Below, piece by piece: positions 36,736 to 45,980 of a stretch of DNA of 64,000 nt; position 1 is the first letter of the stretch; every line of letters starts with the position of its first letter. The notes below the pieces were generated by a model. The model worked only from the letters and a program-made list of their open reading frames with translations, did not search any database and was not told the origin of the DNA. The stretch lies in the NCBI GenBank assembly GCA_025060325.1, contig JANXBW010000005.1, forward strand, positions 1 to 64,000. The letters are read 5' to 3'. The translations under genes and the position numbers were made by a program. The stretch is from Thermoguttaceae bacterium. GTDB lineage: Bacteria > Planctomycetota > Planctomycetia > Pirellulales > Thermoguttaceae.

Positions 36736-38148
36736 ATGCCACCACGAGCACCCGACGGCGGAACGAAGATGGGCTTTTCCCGGCGGCAGATTTTGGGCCT
36801 CTTGACCACGCCGGCATGGGCCTTGCTGCCTATCCGGTTTTCGTCAGCAAGCGAAGTCGGCAGTTCTCCCCTCTTGGTGGGGGATGCTACCTTCGACATT
36901 ACCCCACCTTTAGGGGCGGAGTTGGCCGGCTATCATCGCATTCCGGGTCAGGAGCGCCGGGTCCAGGGGATTAGGCAGCGGGCCGAGGGGAGAGTCCTTG
37001 TCCTCACGGCGGGGGATTTGACCGCTTGCGTCGCCGCTCTCGATTTATGCGCTGTGGCGGCGGATTTCACGGCGGAAGTTCGTCGCGAACTCTGGCAGCG
37101 GTGGGGCATTCCGGCATCCAACGTTCACCTGTGTGCAAGTCACACGCACTCGATGCCTTCGCTTAGGCCGTTTAGGCAGTGGGGCGGTGTCCTGGCGGAA
37201 TATGTGGCTGATGTGAAATCTAAGCTCATCAGCGCGGTGGGCGTAGCCCTCGAAAGCCAGTCGCGGGCGTCGCTTCGAGTTGGAAAGGCCAAGGCTGTCG
37301 GGGCGAGTTTCAACCGAACTGCCCCAACATGGCGCAACGAGGACGAATTCAGCCTCAACGCTACGGCTGAGACGCGGTGGTTAGATCGGGAGCTTCACGC
37401 CCTCGTCTTTGAGCGGCAGGGTCGGCAGCCGGTGGTGTGGTATCACTTCTCGGCCCATCCGGTTTGCTTTGCCGACGAGCAGGCGGGACCGGATTGGTGC
37501 GGCCCGGTGGCTGATGAGGTCGAACGGGTCTTTGGCGTTCGGCCGGGCTTCCTCCAGGGCCATGCCGGGGACGTCAATCCCGGCCCCGGGAATCCCTGGC
37601 GAGGCGATGTTTCGCAGGTATCGCAAACGGTGGTGGAAGCCTTGCGAAGTGCTTTCGAGAAATCAGCGCCAGTGGAGGTCTGGCCTCTTCGCTCCGCCAT
37701 TGGATGGTGTCGATTGCCCTTGGACCTTCAAATGTACAGGCAGTGGCTTGATGCGTACCGGGCGAACCCGGAAGCTTGTTCAACAGGCCATTGGGTTGAT
37801 CAACACTTCGCAAAAAGTTGGTACGAAGACCACAGCAGGGCGCCTTGGGAAGAACAAGATTTGTTAGTGGAAATCGGACTTCTAAGGCTCGGAGATGTGG
37901 CGCTAGTGTTCCACCCCGCCGAACTGTATAGCTACTACGGTCTGTGGATACGGAGCCGATCTCCGGTGGCGCACACGTTAGTGGTGGGTTACGCCAACGA
38001 TATCATCGGCTACTTGCCTGACCCGATGGCTTTCGAAAAGGGCGAGTATGCCGCGATCACCGTGCCGAAGATTCTTGATCTGCCGCCGTTCCGGCCGGAG
38101 GCGGCTCAAGTTCTGGCATCCCGGGCCGTTGAATTACTCAACGTGTGA
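36736..38148 (+). CDS. Tat-exported neutral/alkaline ceramidase-like protein
   Basis: About 470 residues from the ATG at 36736, with AGGAGA upstream. The N-terminus has a twin-arginine signal (FSRRQILGLL) and hydrophobic core. The body resembles the N-terminal domain of neutral/alkaline non-lysosomal ceramidases: VGDATFDITPPLGAELAGY near residue 35, the His cluster SHTHSMPS (about 134-141), FSAHPVCF, and QGHAGDVNPG later. Real ceramidases cleave the amide of ceramides with a Zn ion. Planctomycete relatives lacking the C-terminal Ig-like domain are widespread and their substrate is unknown, so hydrolase is the safe label. It appears monocistronic. Confidence 0.85.
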   Translation: MPPRAPDGGTKMGFSRRQILGLLTTPAWALLPIRFSSASEVGSSPLLVGDATFDITPPLGAELAGYHRIPGQERRVQGIRQRAEGRVLVLTAGDLTACVAALDLCAVAADFTAEVRRELWQRWGIPASNVHLCASHTHSMPSLRPFRQWGGVLAEYVADVKSKLISAVGVALESQSRASLRVGKAKAVGASFNRTAPTWRNEDEFSLNATAETRWLDRELHALVFERQGRQPVVWYHFSAHPVCFADEQAGPDWCGPVADEVERVFGVRPGFLQGHAGDVNPGPGNPWRGDVSQVSQTVVEALRSAFEKSAPVEVWPLRSAIGWCRLPLDLQMYRQWLDAYRANPEACSTGHWVDQHFAKSWYEDHSRAPWEEQDLLVEIGLLRLGDVALVFHPAELYSYYGLWIRSRSPVAHTLVVGYANDIIGYLPDPMAFEKGEYAAITVPKILDLPPFRPEAAQVLASRAVELLNV

Positions 38149-38644
38149 ACCCGGAGCCTTGCAGGCGGCGGGGGACTAGCTTGGCAACACCTTAGCACGT
38201 CAAGGTACCCGGAAGTCGCCTTCGGTACGGATATCGGCCATTTGAAGTGCTGACGAATTGTTGTTCGAGTAAGGTTAGAGGTCCCAAAAAACTCGGGGAA
38301 AGGGCAACCGGGCGCTTGCCGGGGGGCTTACCGTGGTTGTGCCGGCGCTTGGGACAAGTCGGTGCGCCGCCAAGAGGCGTTGCTGGCAAGAAAGGAGCGG
38401 CTTCGGGCCAATCAACGCTGTCGATCGGGCCGAAAGCACCGTATTCCTAATCTGCCGAAGGCCACGACGGAATTTGCGGGCGCAATGAGCTCTTCCGGCC
38501 TTATTGCGACATCGGCCGGGGTAAAGTTCCTGCAATCAAAATGCATCGGTTCCTTGGCCGCCAGCTACTTCCGCTTCACGAAAAAGCAAAGGAAACCTTC
38601 ATCCGGTGCGAATCGGACGTTGGTTGTGAAAGCTTGGTTTGTTT
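38149..38644. other. Convergent intergenic stretch
   Basis: No supported gene. Open frames on both strands are short and without motifs. No strong terminator hairpin was seen. Confidence 0.4.
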
Positions 38645-39664
38645 TTATTTAGTGAGACTTTGCCGTCGGGCTTCGTTAAATTGGCGAGCTTTTTCGAGCA
38701 CTTCTGCCAATGAAACCTTCTCCCCGCCACGCCGTTTGCTTTCGTCGGCAGCCTCCATAAAGGCAAAGATCTCAATTGTTTCCGCTTCGTCTACAGGCAC
38801 GACGCCAGTCTTAAAGAAATTGCAGATCTCGACCACGAGCGGTTTATACCCCTCGTATTTGCCGGCGGAACCTTTACCCGCTGTGCCTTCCACCTCAGCG
38901 CCGTAGCCGTCGCGGGCCTCAAAAATGCCAACCCGGCCGTCCTTCCAGTAACCAATCACTTTGCCTTGTTCAGGGCGCTCGACCACCTCGCACCCGGGAC
39001 CCATGATGGTAAAGAGCGTTTCAACTCCGTGGACGCCGTACCAGAAAAGGTCGGGGTGGTGCTCTTCGAGGTGCATCGGGCTCCAAGCGACACAGCGAAG
39101 AACTTTTCCGAAACTTTCGCCCCGGCGGGCTGCTTGGAAGCCGCTACTAAACCGAAGCGACGAACTAGACCACACCGGCACTTTCGCCTCCCGTGCAAGC
39201 CGGAAGATTTCTAGCACATCTGCTAGGGAAGCAGCCATCGGTTTATCGATGAACATTCGTTTACCTGCCGCGATCACCGGTCGAGCTTGCTCTAAGTGCG
39301 GCCGACCGTCGACAGTTTCCAACAGCACTACATCGACTTGCCCCAGAAGCTCCGGAATCGATTCGCAAATCCGGACACCCATTTTCCTAATTTGCTCGGT
39401 GTATTGACCAACACGGTTCCAGCTGTAGGGGTTGTCCGGCACCCCGTTGGGATAGGCGGCCACCACTTCCACCTCAGCCAGTACCCCTTCCGCTTTCGGG
39501 TCGTTGATGATTTGAGTAAAGGCAATCGCATGGGATGTGTCGAGGCCAATGATACCGGCGCGGATGATTTCCTTCGGCTTATTCTCGCTCTGCCCAAGGG
39601 TCGTCGACACGAGCCCTCCCAAGGAGACAAGAACGCTCAATAAGGCGATAGTGGATCTACGCAT
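38645..39664 (-). CDS. Secreted Gfo/Idh/MocA family oxidoreductase
   Basis: About 339 residues from the ATG at 39664, which has AGGAGG at ideal spacing. An N-terminal signal peptide (LLSVLVSLGGLVSTTLGQ) precedes a Rossmann fold that begins IIRAGIIGLDTSHA, a variant in which the usual GxGxxG has become GLDTSH. The dinucleotide-binding half continues with VDVVLLETVDGRPH and RMFIDKPMAASL (the EKP-like catalytic lysine motif appears as DKP). The C-terminal half is the beta-sheet substrate domain. Exported Gfo/Idh/MocA proteins are a planctomycete trademark. Cofactor use outside the cytoplasm is unexplained, and the altered glycine motif makes NAD(P) binding uncertain. It lies near an exported TIM-barrel protein gene. 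Confidence 0.85.
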   Translation of the reverse strand: MRRSTIALLSVLVSLGGLVSTTLGQSENKPKEIIRAGIIGLDTSHAIAFTQIINDPKAEGVLAEVEVVAAYPNGVPDNPYSWNRVGQYTEQIRKMGVRICESIPELLGQVDVVLLETVDGRPHLEQARPVIAAGKRMFIDKPMAASLADVLEIFRLAREAKVPVWSSSSLRFSSGFQAARRGESFGKVLRCVAWSPMHLEEHHPDLFWYGVHGVETLFTIMGPGCEVVERPEQGKVIGYWKDGRVGIFEARDGYGAEVEGTAGKGSAGKYEGYKPLVVEICNFFKTGVVPVDEAETIEIFAFMEAADESKRRGGEKVSLAEVLEKARQFNEARRQSLTK

Positions 39665-39961
39665 CACTTAGCCTCCTAAGAATTGTTCGATCCTCCTATC
39701 CTTTAGGCCAACGATGGGAAAGATTTGGAGTTGCGAAAGTAAGCTAAACAGGCGGGACGTCGTCCGCTAGGTGCGGAGCGCACCAACGTTGGCTAAATGG
39801 TGGTCGGTCCTATCTCCCAAACTGCTTTGTGGACTTCTTAAATTCCGGCCCAGATTTCCATGTGATTTGTCAACGTGGCTTTGGGCCGTTATCTTCGACA
39901 ACGAAAGCAAGAAAGATACGCCAGGGGATCGCAGCTCTCGCACGCCTTGGGGGAGACGGGC

Positions 39962-40933
39962 TTACTTGCCGGCAATAATTAGATCCAACCGGTGACTCCG
40001 CTCCGTCAGGGACAGCTCGCCGCTGCCTTCGATTGTCATCCACCCCCTGTAACCGATTTCGTCAATCACACGGCGGACCGAAGGCCAGTTGACACTTCCT
40101 TCGCGGATAGGGACAAATTTCCCCCCTTTGCCATCCGGGTTCAGAAGGAAGTCTTTCACGTGGATCCGGACAATGAGTTTCCCCAGCGCTCGCAACCATT
40201 CTTCCGGTGGAGCATACCGCACATGGTTCCCGATGTCGTAATAAGCCTGAACCCACGGACTGGCAAATGACGCGACAAAATGAGCGAAAATCTTCGGCTT
40301 CACCCAGAGGTTGTTCCAAACGTTCTCTAGCGCGATGATGACCTTGTTTCTCTCCGCTACCGGGATGAGTTTTTCCACGGCCCTTCGGGAAGTGTCGATG
40401 GCATGATTGTGGGCTTTGATATAGTCCACATAGCGAGAGTTGTCACCGGCTACGACCCGCTTGACATACCCGGTCCGCTCGTCGAATTCGATATCGAATT
40501 CCCATGGCGCCGGGATGGCCATGTCTTTGTCGGAAACCCGGCACGGGACAAGTAGCACGACATCGGCCCCGAAGGCAGCGGCAGCTAGGATCGACCGCTC
40601 CACACTGGCGATGTCCTTTTCCACCACCGCTTGATCAGGCGCATTGAAGTTCGTCCATCCGCGCATCACCGAATGGATCTTCATCTCCAACTGGTCGGCA
40701 ATTTTTTTCATTTCCGCCGCACGATCCGGGTCGATGTCCCATTCATGACTCTCAATGCCTTCGAAACCGGCTGCCTTATGGGCTTCCAAGGTCTCTCGAT
40801 TGGGGACGCCAATGAGCGATTTTTTCAGCGCAGCACCTTCCGACACCGCGTAGGCCAAGGAGGCCACGTTATGCCCGATTACACTAGCCACAGCGGTCCC
40901 TAAAACCGTTCGACGAGTAACTCGGTTCGACAT
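39962..40933 (-). CDS. Tat-exported sugar-phosphate isomerase/epimerase-like TIM barrel
   Basis: About 323 residues from the ATG at 40933, preceded by AAGGAG. The N-terminal Tat-like signal (VTRRTVLGTAVASVIG) ends near an Ala-x-Ala site. The body is an AP-endonuclease-2/xylose-isomerase-like TIM barrel: AAGFEGIESHEWDID, ALENVWNNLW (metal Glu candidate), YYDIGNHV (Asp/His), RIHVKDF and MTIEGSGE (last Glu). Those positions match the divalent-metal site of the family. The usual substrates are sugars or cyclitols. Its export, like that of the preceding oxidoreductase gene, is typical of planctomycetes. The two may act in sequence on an external polyol (inference from proximity only). Confidence 0.85.
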   Translation of the reverse strand: MSNRVTRRTVLGTAVASVIGHNVASLAYAVSEGAALKKSLIGVPNRETLEAHKAAGFEGIESHEWDIDPDRAAEMKKIADQLEMKIHSVMRGWTNFNAPDQAVVEKDIASVERSILAAAAFGADVVLLVPCRVSDKDMAIPAPWEFDIEFDERTGYVKRVVAGDNSRYVDYIKAHNHAIDTSRRAVEKLIPVAERNKVIIALENVWNNLWVKPKIFAHFVASFASPWVQAYYDIGNHVRYAPPEEWLRALGKLIVRIHVKDFLLNPDGKGGKFVPIREGSVNWPSVRRVIDEIGYRGWMTIEGSGELSLTERSHRLDLIIAGK

Positions 40934-42092
40934 GGTGTTGAGGGCTCCTTTCAACAAAGCGTCAAATCGCCTGCTACCGACAACCGGAAGAAATGTCTGC
41001 CCAATCTATGTTTTTCCAAAGAGATCCCAACTTTCCCGTCGGGCAGGGTTCTTTTCGCAGCAAGGTGGCTGTCAACTTGTCGATGAACCGAAGGTATTTA
41101 AAGATCCTCCAATCGCGGGGCCATTACGCCGTTTTGAAGTGCCCCGCTCTTTGTCAAGCGATATCTTACACTCCGCCCTTTCGCCACAGCTTGCGTTCCG
41201 CATTCTCCCCGACAGTCGGAGCTATCCGGCTAGTGCAGGCGCCAGGTACCTGCGCGTGATTGTTCTAACTGACCGGAATCTCCCGTCGAATTCCTCCTGT
41301 TTTGCCGCGCTTACCAAGTTTAGAAAACTAGGCCGAGGTTAATCGGATCTTTTACAGCCTATAAGTATCTTTTCGCGGAGGGGACGCTGCAATGAACTTT
41401 TGGCTCAGCCAGTGCACGGCGATTGCTTTTCAGCTGCTGGCAGGCGTTTAGACCATAAGGTCATGTGGCTCGATCCTGCCGAGCTCCTCTCGCGGGGTAG
41501 CCGGTAGGCGGGTTTGGTACGAGCCGTAGGAAGTAACGGTTGAGAGTCAGGCGATCGAACGCTTGGCACTGGGAACTTAGGGGTTCATGGGATCCCCGTC
41601 CGGGGCGAACCGCATTGGCGCCAAGGTGGTCAATGGCGCGATTTTCGCAAATTTGATTCGCGCTTTTGGTGACGTCGCGGGGGCGGAACATAACTGTAGC
41701 CTGGGTGTACGGAAGATGGGATATCCTAGGGACTTGTGCCTGATGGGTGTAGCGTGACTCAAGCGCGGGGCGCTTATTTGCCAAGCCGCTGACAAGCGAT
41801 CGCCACCATGCTAAATTTGACTTTTAAATATCTCGGGTTGTAGTTGTTGAACCACTGGCAAAGTTGGCTGACGTGGTCGCAAAAAAGACGCATTGCGCGG
41901 TATGATCGCAAGGCTAACTTAGCCCTCATTCAGTGGGTCCCATTGACTGTCCTCTATACTTATCGCGGAGTAAATAGCGGACTTCTTGGCCCGCGCCTTA
42001 GGCGGAGTCGGAATCGGTTTCGGGTTTTTTCAGATGGTGCCGAGATTGCGGAAAGAAGCTCTCGGCGGGTTTGATTCCAGGGGGCTTTAGCC
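40934..42092. other. Long gene-poor stretch
   Basis: About 1.16 kb with no supported gene. Minus-strand open frames between 41461 and 41795 overlap each other and show no family. The GTG start of the regulator gene lies at its right end. No tRNA, rRNA or inverted repeat was seen. Confidence 0.45.
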
Positions 42093-43256
42093 GTGGCAAG
42101 ACAAATACGATGGCGGCCGGAGGATGAGTCTCGAGAGCTCATCTTCGCTGTATGCGAACGCTTTTTGAGAGGAGAAAAGGCGGCCAGTATAGCCCGATGG
42201 GTACAACGGCATTGTCAGCGGCCGAGTTTTCGGCGCACGCAAATTTATCCGTTATTGGGAGCGGCTAGCCGACTGGGGTTTTTCCAGCTCCTACCCCCAC
42301 TGGAAAGGCAACTGGCCGCGGACCTTCGCGCCGTCTATAAGTTGCCGCATCAGGATCCGGAATCGCTCATCGTTGTCAACGCTCCTGGGCCGGCCGCCCA
42401 TGATCATTTGACCACAGCCGCAGCGGCGTTGGTCGTTCGCTTGATGAAGCGCGTGGTTGAGCAAAAACGAAGGAGCGGCGTCCCCCGGGTCGAGGTTCAC
42501 CTTGGATTGGGAGGCGGGATGACGGCAATGATGGTGTCGCGGAAGATTGCTCGGGCATTGGCCGCCGAGCGTGAGTTGCCACCTCTTGTCATCCACACGC
42601 TATCTTCGGGTGGATTCTTGCCCAATGAGCCGCAAAAGTCCCCAATCAGTTGTTTTAGTTACTTCGACGGGCTCCCAACGGAGATCGAATGTGTGGCCCT
42701 GTTTACGGAAACGGTAGTATCTAGCGACGATTTTGGGCTGGTGACTGCCAATCCGGCAGTCAAGTGCGTCATGGACCGTAAGAACGAGATCGACATTGTA
42801 GTCACCTCGCTTGCGGCTGCCTCGGACCGGCATGGGTTGTTGCGGCGCTACCTGGAATGGCTAAGAGAAATGGGTGGGATCGACGAGGCGAAACTCGATC
42901 GAATGCACCAAAACGGGTGGATCGGAGACGTGCAGTTTCGCCCGTATTCCGCCGCTGGACCGATGGATGATCACTGCGGTGTCCGCGCAGTAACTCTTCT
43001 GGAAATCAGTGACCTTGTCGAGTGGGCCAACCACACCATTAGCGCGAAGAGCTTTGGCGATCAGGGAAAGCAAACGGGAAGTTTCAAATACATAGTCCTT
43101 GTGGCAGGACCTTGTGCCGAATGTGGTGAGCTTAAGACGGTAGCCCTTAAGCCGCTTTTGGAGAATGAGAAGCTGCGGGTGTTTACGCATCTTGTGACAG
43201 ACGTGGCCACCGCCCAGGACCTACTGCAGAAGGCCCAAGAGCAGATGAAGAAATAG
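42093..43256 (+). CDS. SorC-like sugar-binding transcriptional regulator (tentative)
   Basis: A 387-residue protein starting at GTG 42093, with AGGGGG upstream. The N-terminal helical part (about 10-75) could be a winged helix but does not match the standard SorC one. The core (about 95-290) has the sugar-binding-domain look: VEVHLGLGGGMTAMMVSRKI, HTLSSGGFLP and IDIVVTSLAAASD. The C-terminal part has the shape VGDVQFRPYS, then LLEISDLVEWA and a Cys pair (GPCAECGE). SorC/DeoR family regulators bind phosphorylated sugars to control catabolic genes. No target operon is next to it. The assignment is by overall pattern; an unrelated kinase-like sugar-binding protein is possible. Confidence 0.5.
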   Translation: MARQIRWRPEDESRELIFAVCERFLRGEKAASIARWVQRHCQRPSFRRTQIYPLLGAASRLGFFQLLPPLERQLAADLRAVYKLPHQDPESLIVVNAPGPAAHDHLTTAAAALVVRLMKRVVEQKRRSGVPRVEVHLGLGGGMTAMMVSRKIARALAAERELPPLVIHTLSSGGFLPNEPQKSPISCFSYFDGLPTEIECVALFTETVVSSDDFGLVTANPAVKCVMDRKNEIDIVVTSLAAASDRHGLLRRYLEWLREMGGIDEAKLDRMHQNGWIGDVQFRPYSAAGPMDDHCGVRAVTLLEISDLVEWANHTISAKSFGDQGKQTGSFKYIVLVAGPCAECGELKTVALKPLLENEKLRVFTHLVTDVATAQDLLQKAQEQMKK

Positions 43257-43393
43257 GCCGGCCGATCGCTCGGTCACCCTCAGGGGGCTGGTGAAACCTC
43301 GGCCCATTGTTATAAAACTCCGCTTTCTTGCCCGCTTGCGGTGCCCGAACCGGTTGTGCCTGGAAGGCCCTAGCTCCAGACTCTCCGCCCGGA

Positions 43394-43429
43394 CTCCGAG
43401 GAGGCCTAAGGCTTTTAGGCCAACCGGAG
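43394..43429. terminator. Candidate bidirectional terminator hairpin
   Basis: Between convergent genes there is a stem GGCCTAA/TTAGGCC (43403-43409 with 43415-43421, 5-base loop), flanked by a second pairing CTCCG/CGGAG (43394-43398 with 43425-43429). There is no long T-tract. The position between two converging stop codons fits a terminator. Confidence 0.4.
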
Positions 43430-43507
43430 CCAAATGAGATCTTTCCCGAGTTAAGACCAGTTTTTCTGGCAGTAAGCTTGGTGCGGTAAGGTCTTGGACG
43501 TTGAAGG

Positions 43508-45319
43508 TCATTGCGACGGAAATTCCGGCTCCGGTTCGGAGCGAACGCTGAATTCCAGTTTCCACCGGCGACCTGTTCGTGGATGAACGCACCACAGTTC
43601 AAGCATTCCTAGCTCAGTAATCCGGGGGCGGAAGCGGACCGGGATCAGCTCCTCATCCACAGATTCGTCGGCTGGCAAGATAGCTTCGAGCGAATCGGTT
43701 TCCTGAAGTTCCTCCGGACTCCAGGAATCGAGGATATCCCCTGGCTTGTCATGTTTACGAACGGCAGAGCTAAAGAAGCGAAAGACGGCAGGCTCACCTA
43801 CAACCAGGCCAATCTCTTCGCTCGGTACGTCAGTTTCCGTTCCTTCCTCCATTCCGAAGGGCACAACACATAGTGCCCGGAGTGGCCTCGGGACACCGGG
43901 GATGGCTGGGCCGGCGGTTTCAATACCCACATAGTAGGACCGAGGTGTTCCGCCGCGAATCCGCACTCCGCCCTTTGTCTTTGCCCAGCCGTAATAGGCA
44001 GCCCCGCGGGCCACAGAATGCTCTAGATCCCCTTGCACAGGCAAAGCTTTTGGGGCATGCGGAGCACCGAACCACTCTCCCAGCACCGCAAGGGTTCTCT
44101 CCCGTAAGGGCTTAGCTTTAAACACCCCGCCGTTAAACAACACGTAAGTTGGCCGGACTGGGCCAGTGGCAGGCGCACCGTGAGCGCTCAGAAACGCAGC
44201 TAGATGCCGAGTAATTGCAGTATCGGTTTCGAAGGGCAAACCCAATTCCCGAAAACCGCTGGCCCGACGTCGGGCTGGTTTGTCCGTAACAGCACAGAAA
44301 GGAAAGAAACCGTCGACAATGACCTTGGTTACTTCCTCCCGACGAAGCTCAGTGCTGATGGTTCCGCCGATGACCCGGCTCCCCCGGCCAAGAACACTGA
44401 CCGGGTAACTTTCCGGACCGTCCTCTCCCAGAAGTATTTCCTTCGCTTGTCGACAGGCATGCCAAAGGGAAACAGCTTGCCAGGGATCTAAACGGACGTT
44501 CCGTTCCGCGAGAAGTTGCGCGACATAGTGGGCCAAGGCCAGGTCCATGTTGTCGCCGCCCACCAGGAGGTGATTCCCCACAGCAATTCGCTCGAGGAAA
44601 AGTTCACCCTCTTGTTCGGCCACGCCGACCAGTGTCAGGTCGGTCGTTCCTCCGCCGACATCGCACACAAGGAGTCTATCCCCGACACTGAGGATGCGCC
44701 GCCAGCGGTCGCCCACGCGGTCAAGCCAGGCGTAAACAGCTGCCTGCGGTTCTTCCACCAAAATTAGATCTTCCGGCAAGCCCGCTTGAAGCGCTGCCTC
44801 CCGAGTTAGTTCTCGGGCACTTGCGTCAAAGGAGGCTGGCACAGTGAGCACCACAAGCTGTTGACTAATGGGCGCGTCCGGGAAGGCATTTTCCCACGCC
44901 CGAGCGAGGTGCTCCAAGTACTTCTGAGAAGCCAGTACAGGCGAAACCCTAGGCACCTCGGCGGGGGCGTTCCAGGGGAGGATGGGTTGGCGACGGTCCA
45001 CCCGGCTGTAGCATAACCAGGATTTGGCCGCCCCAACGGTGCGATGGGGTTGCTCGGCCGACTGACGGCGCGCAACTTCCCCCACGACCCACGAGGGGTT
45101 ACTCTCCCAGGGTAAGGCGTAAATGCCAGACTGCCGCTCCTCCTCCGTGGGGATATACAAGAACGACGGCAAAAGTGTGTGGGCTTCGACCGTGTTAGGA
45201 GCGACAAGTTGGGGGATGGGAAGGGTCTGGACCGTCGGCCTTTCAACCTCAAGCGGAGTGTAAGCAAGAACGCTATTGGTCGTTCCCAAATCAATACCAA
45301 TAACAAACTTAGCCGCCAT
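43508..45319 (-). CDS. Hsp70-like ATPase
   Basis: A 603-residue actin-fold ATPase of the Hsp70 family. Phosphate-1 is FVIGIDLGTTNSVLAY (residues 4-19), phosphate-2 is LLVCDVGGGTTDLTLV, and the adenosine motif region is VLFNGGVFKAKPLRE. The C-terminal about 130 residues replace a canonical DnaK substrate-binding domain and are short and beta-rich (ETDSLEAILPADE), without the EEVD or lid of DnaK. It is the last gene of an operon S41 protease, DUF2760, Hsp70-like, with only 21 bases between it and DUF2760. Such non-DnaK Hsp70s beside DUF2760 are known in diverse bacteria, and a second dedicated Hsp70-like gene may follow elsewhere. It probably acts as a specialised chaperone. Confidence 0.93.
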   Translation of the reverse strand: MAAKFVIGIDLGTTNSVLAYTPLEVERPTVQTLPIPQLVAPNTVEAHTLLPSFLYIPTEEERQSGIYALPWESNPSWVVGEVARRQSAEQPHRTVGAAKSWLCYSRVDRRQPILPWNAPAEVPRVSPVLASQKYLEHLARAWENAFPDAPISQQLVVLTVPASFDASARELTREAALQAGLPEDLILVEEPQAAVYAWLDRVGDRWRRILSVGDRLLVCDVGGGTTDLTLVGVAEQEGELFLERIAVGNHLLVGGDNMDLALAHYVAQLLAERNVRLDPWQAVSLWHACRQAKEILLGEDGPESYPVSVLGRGSRVIGGTISTELRREEVTKVIVDGFFPFCAVTDKPARRRASGFRELGLPFETDTAITRHLAAFLSAHGAPATGPVRPTYVLFNGGVFKAKPLRERTLAVLGEWFGAPHAPKALPVQGDLEHSVARGAAYYGWAKTKGGVRIRGGTPRSYYVGIETAGPAIPGVPRPLRALCVVPFGMEEGTETDVPSEEIGLVVGEPAVFRFFSSAVRKHDKPGDILDSWSPEELQETDSLEAILPADESVDEELIPVRFRPRITELGMLELWCVHPRTGRRWKLEFSVRSEPEPEFPSQ

Positions 45320-45340
45320 GCTGGTTTCGGTTCCTTTCCC

Positions 45341-45955
45341 TCAACTCATGCTTTCTGGAGGAATCGCTACGCCCTCGCCTAATCGGGGAGGAGTAGCACC
45401 CTCGATCTCAAGCTCAGCCGGGGCAATGACAGACGCGGCGCTGGCACCACCCGACCACAGGGGCAGTTGACACCGGGTGGCTTCCCACCCTCGGTGGATG
45501 ACCCGCGCCCGGACTGCACCGGCTTGAGCCCCCTGCCCAATTACCCGAAATCGGGCGGCATCATAACCGGCCGGGAGCTCGATCGCTTCGCCCTCGGCTT
45601 GTGCCACGATGGCGCGTAAGCCAAAGATGCGCTGGATCGCTCGGGCGCAGTCGCGATGGATATCGCGCACGGCCGCCCCGATCTGAGCGTCCGTATACTG
45701 GTCAAGTGGTTCCATAATAAAGTCAACAAATCGCGCCTCGCGCTGCAAAGTCGCCAGCAAGGTGAGAGCTTCGCTTCTCCCGAGTGGTTCTTGCCGAGGA
45801 GTGGGCGCTTTTCCGGCGGGCGGTTTTTCCCGCAACTCTGGAAGCGAAACCGCTTCGGCTGGTTTCGTACTAAGCACTTCGTGTACGCGCTGGGCAATTT
45901 CCCGACGCAAGAGAACGGCCCAAAACGCCCGAACGGCAAGAAAAAGGCGTCGCAT
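45341..45955 (-). CDS. DUF2760 protein
   Basis: About 204 residues from the ATG at 45955 with GGAGAGGGA upstream; an upstream in-frame start at 46003 would overlap the protease gene. The DUF2760 domain spans about 60-200: LTLLATLQREARFVDFI, then DAQIGAAVRDIHRDC and a Gly-rich C-terminal strand region (FRVIGQGAQAG). DUF2760 proteins are nearly always encoded beside Hsp70-like proteins and are thought to be co-chaperones or nucleotide-exchange partners, though the mechanism is unknown. An N-terminal helix (MRRLFLAVRAFWAVLLRREI) could be amphipathic and touch the membrane. It is in operon with the S41 and Hsp70-like genes. Confidence 0.85.
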   Translation of the reverse strand: MRRLFLAVRAFWAVLLRREIAQRVHEVLSTKPAEAVSLPELREKPPAGKAPTPRQEPLGRSEALTLLATLQREARFVDFIMEPLDQYTDAQIGAAVRDIHRDCARAIQRIFGLRAIVAQAEGEAIELPAGYDAARFRVIGQGAQAGAVRARVIHRGWEATRCQLPLWSGGASAASVIAPAELEIEGATPPRLGEGVAIPPESMS

Positions 45956-45980
45956 TGCTTTCCCTCTCCAAGCTGGGCCT

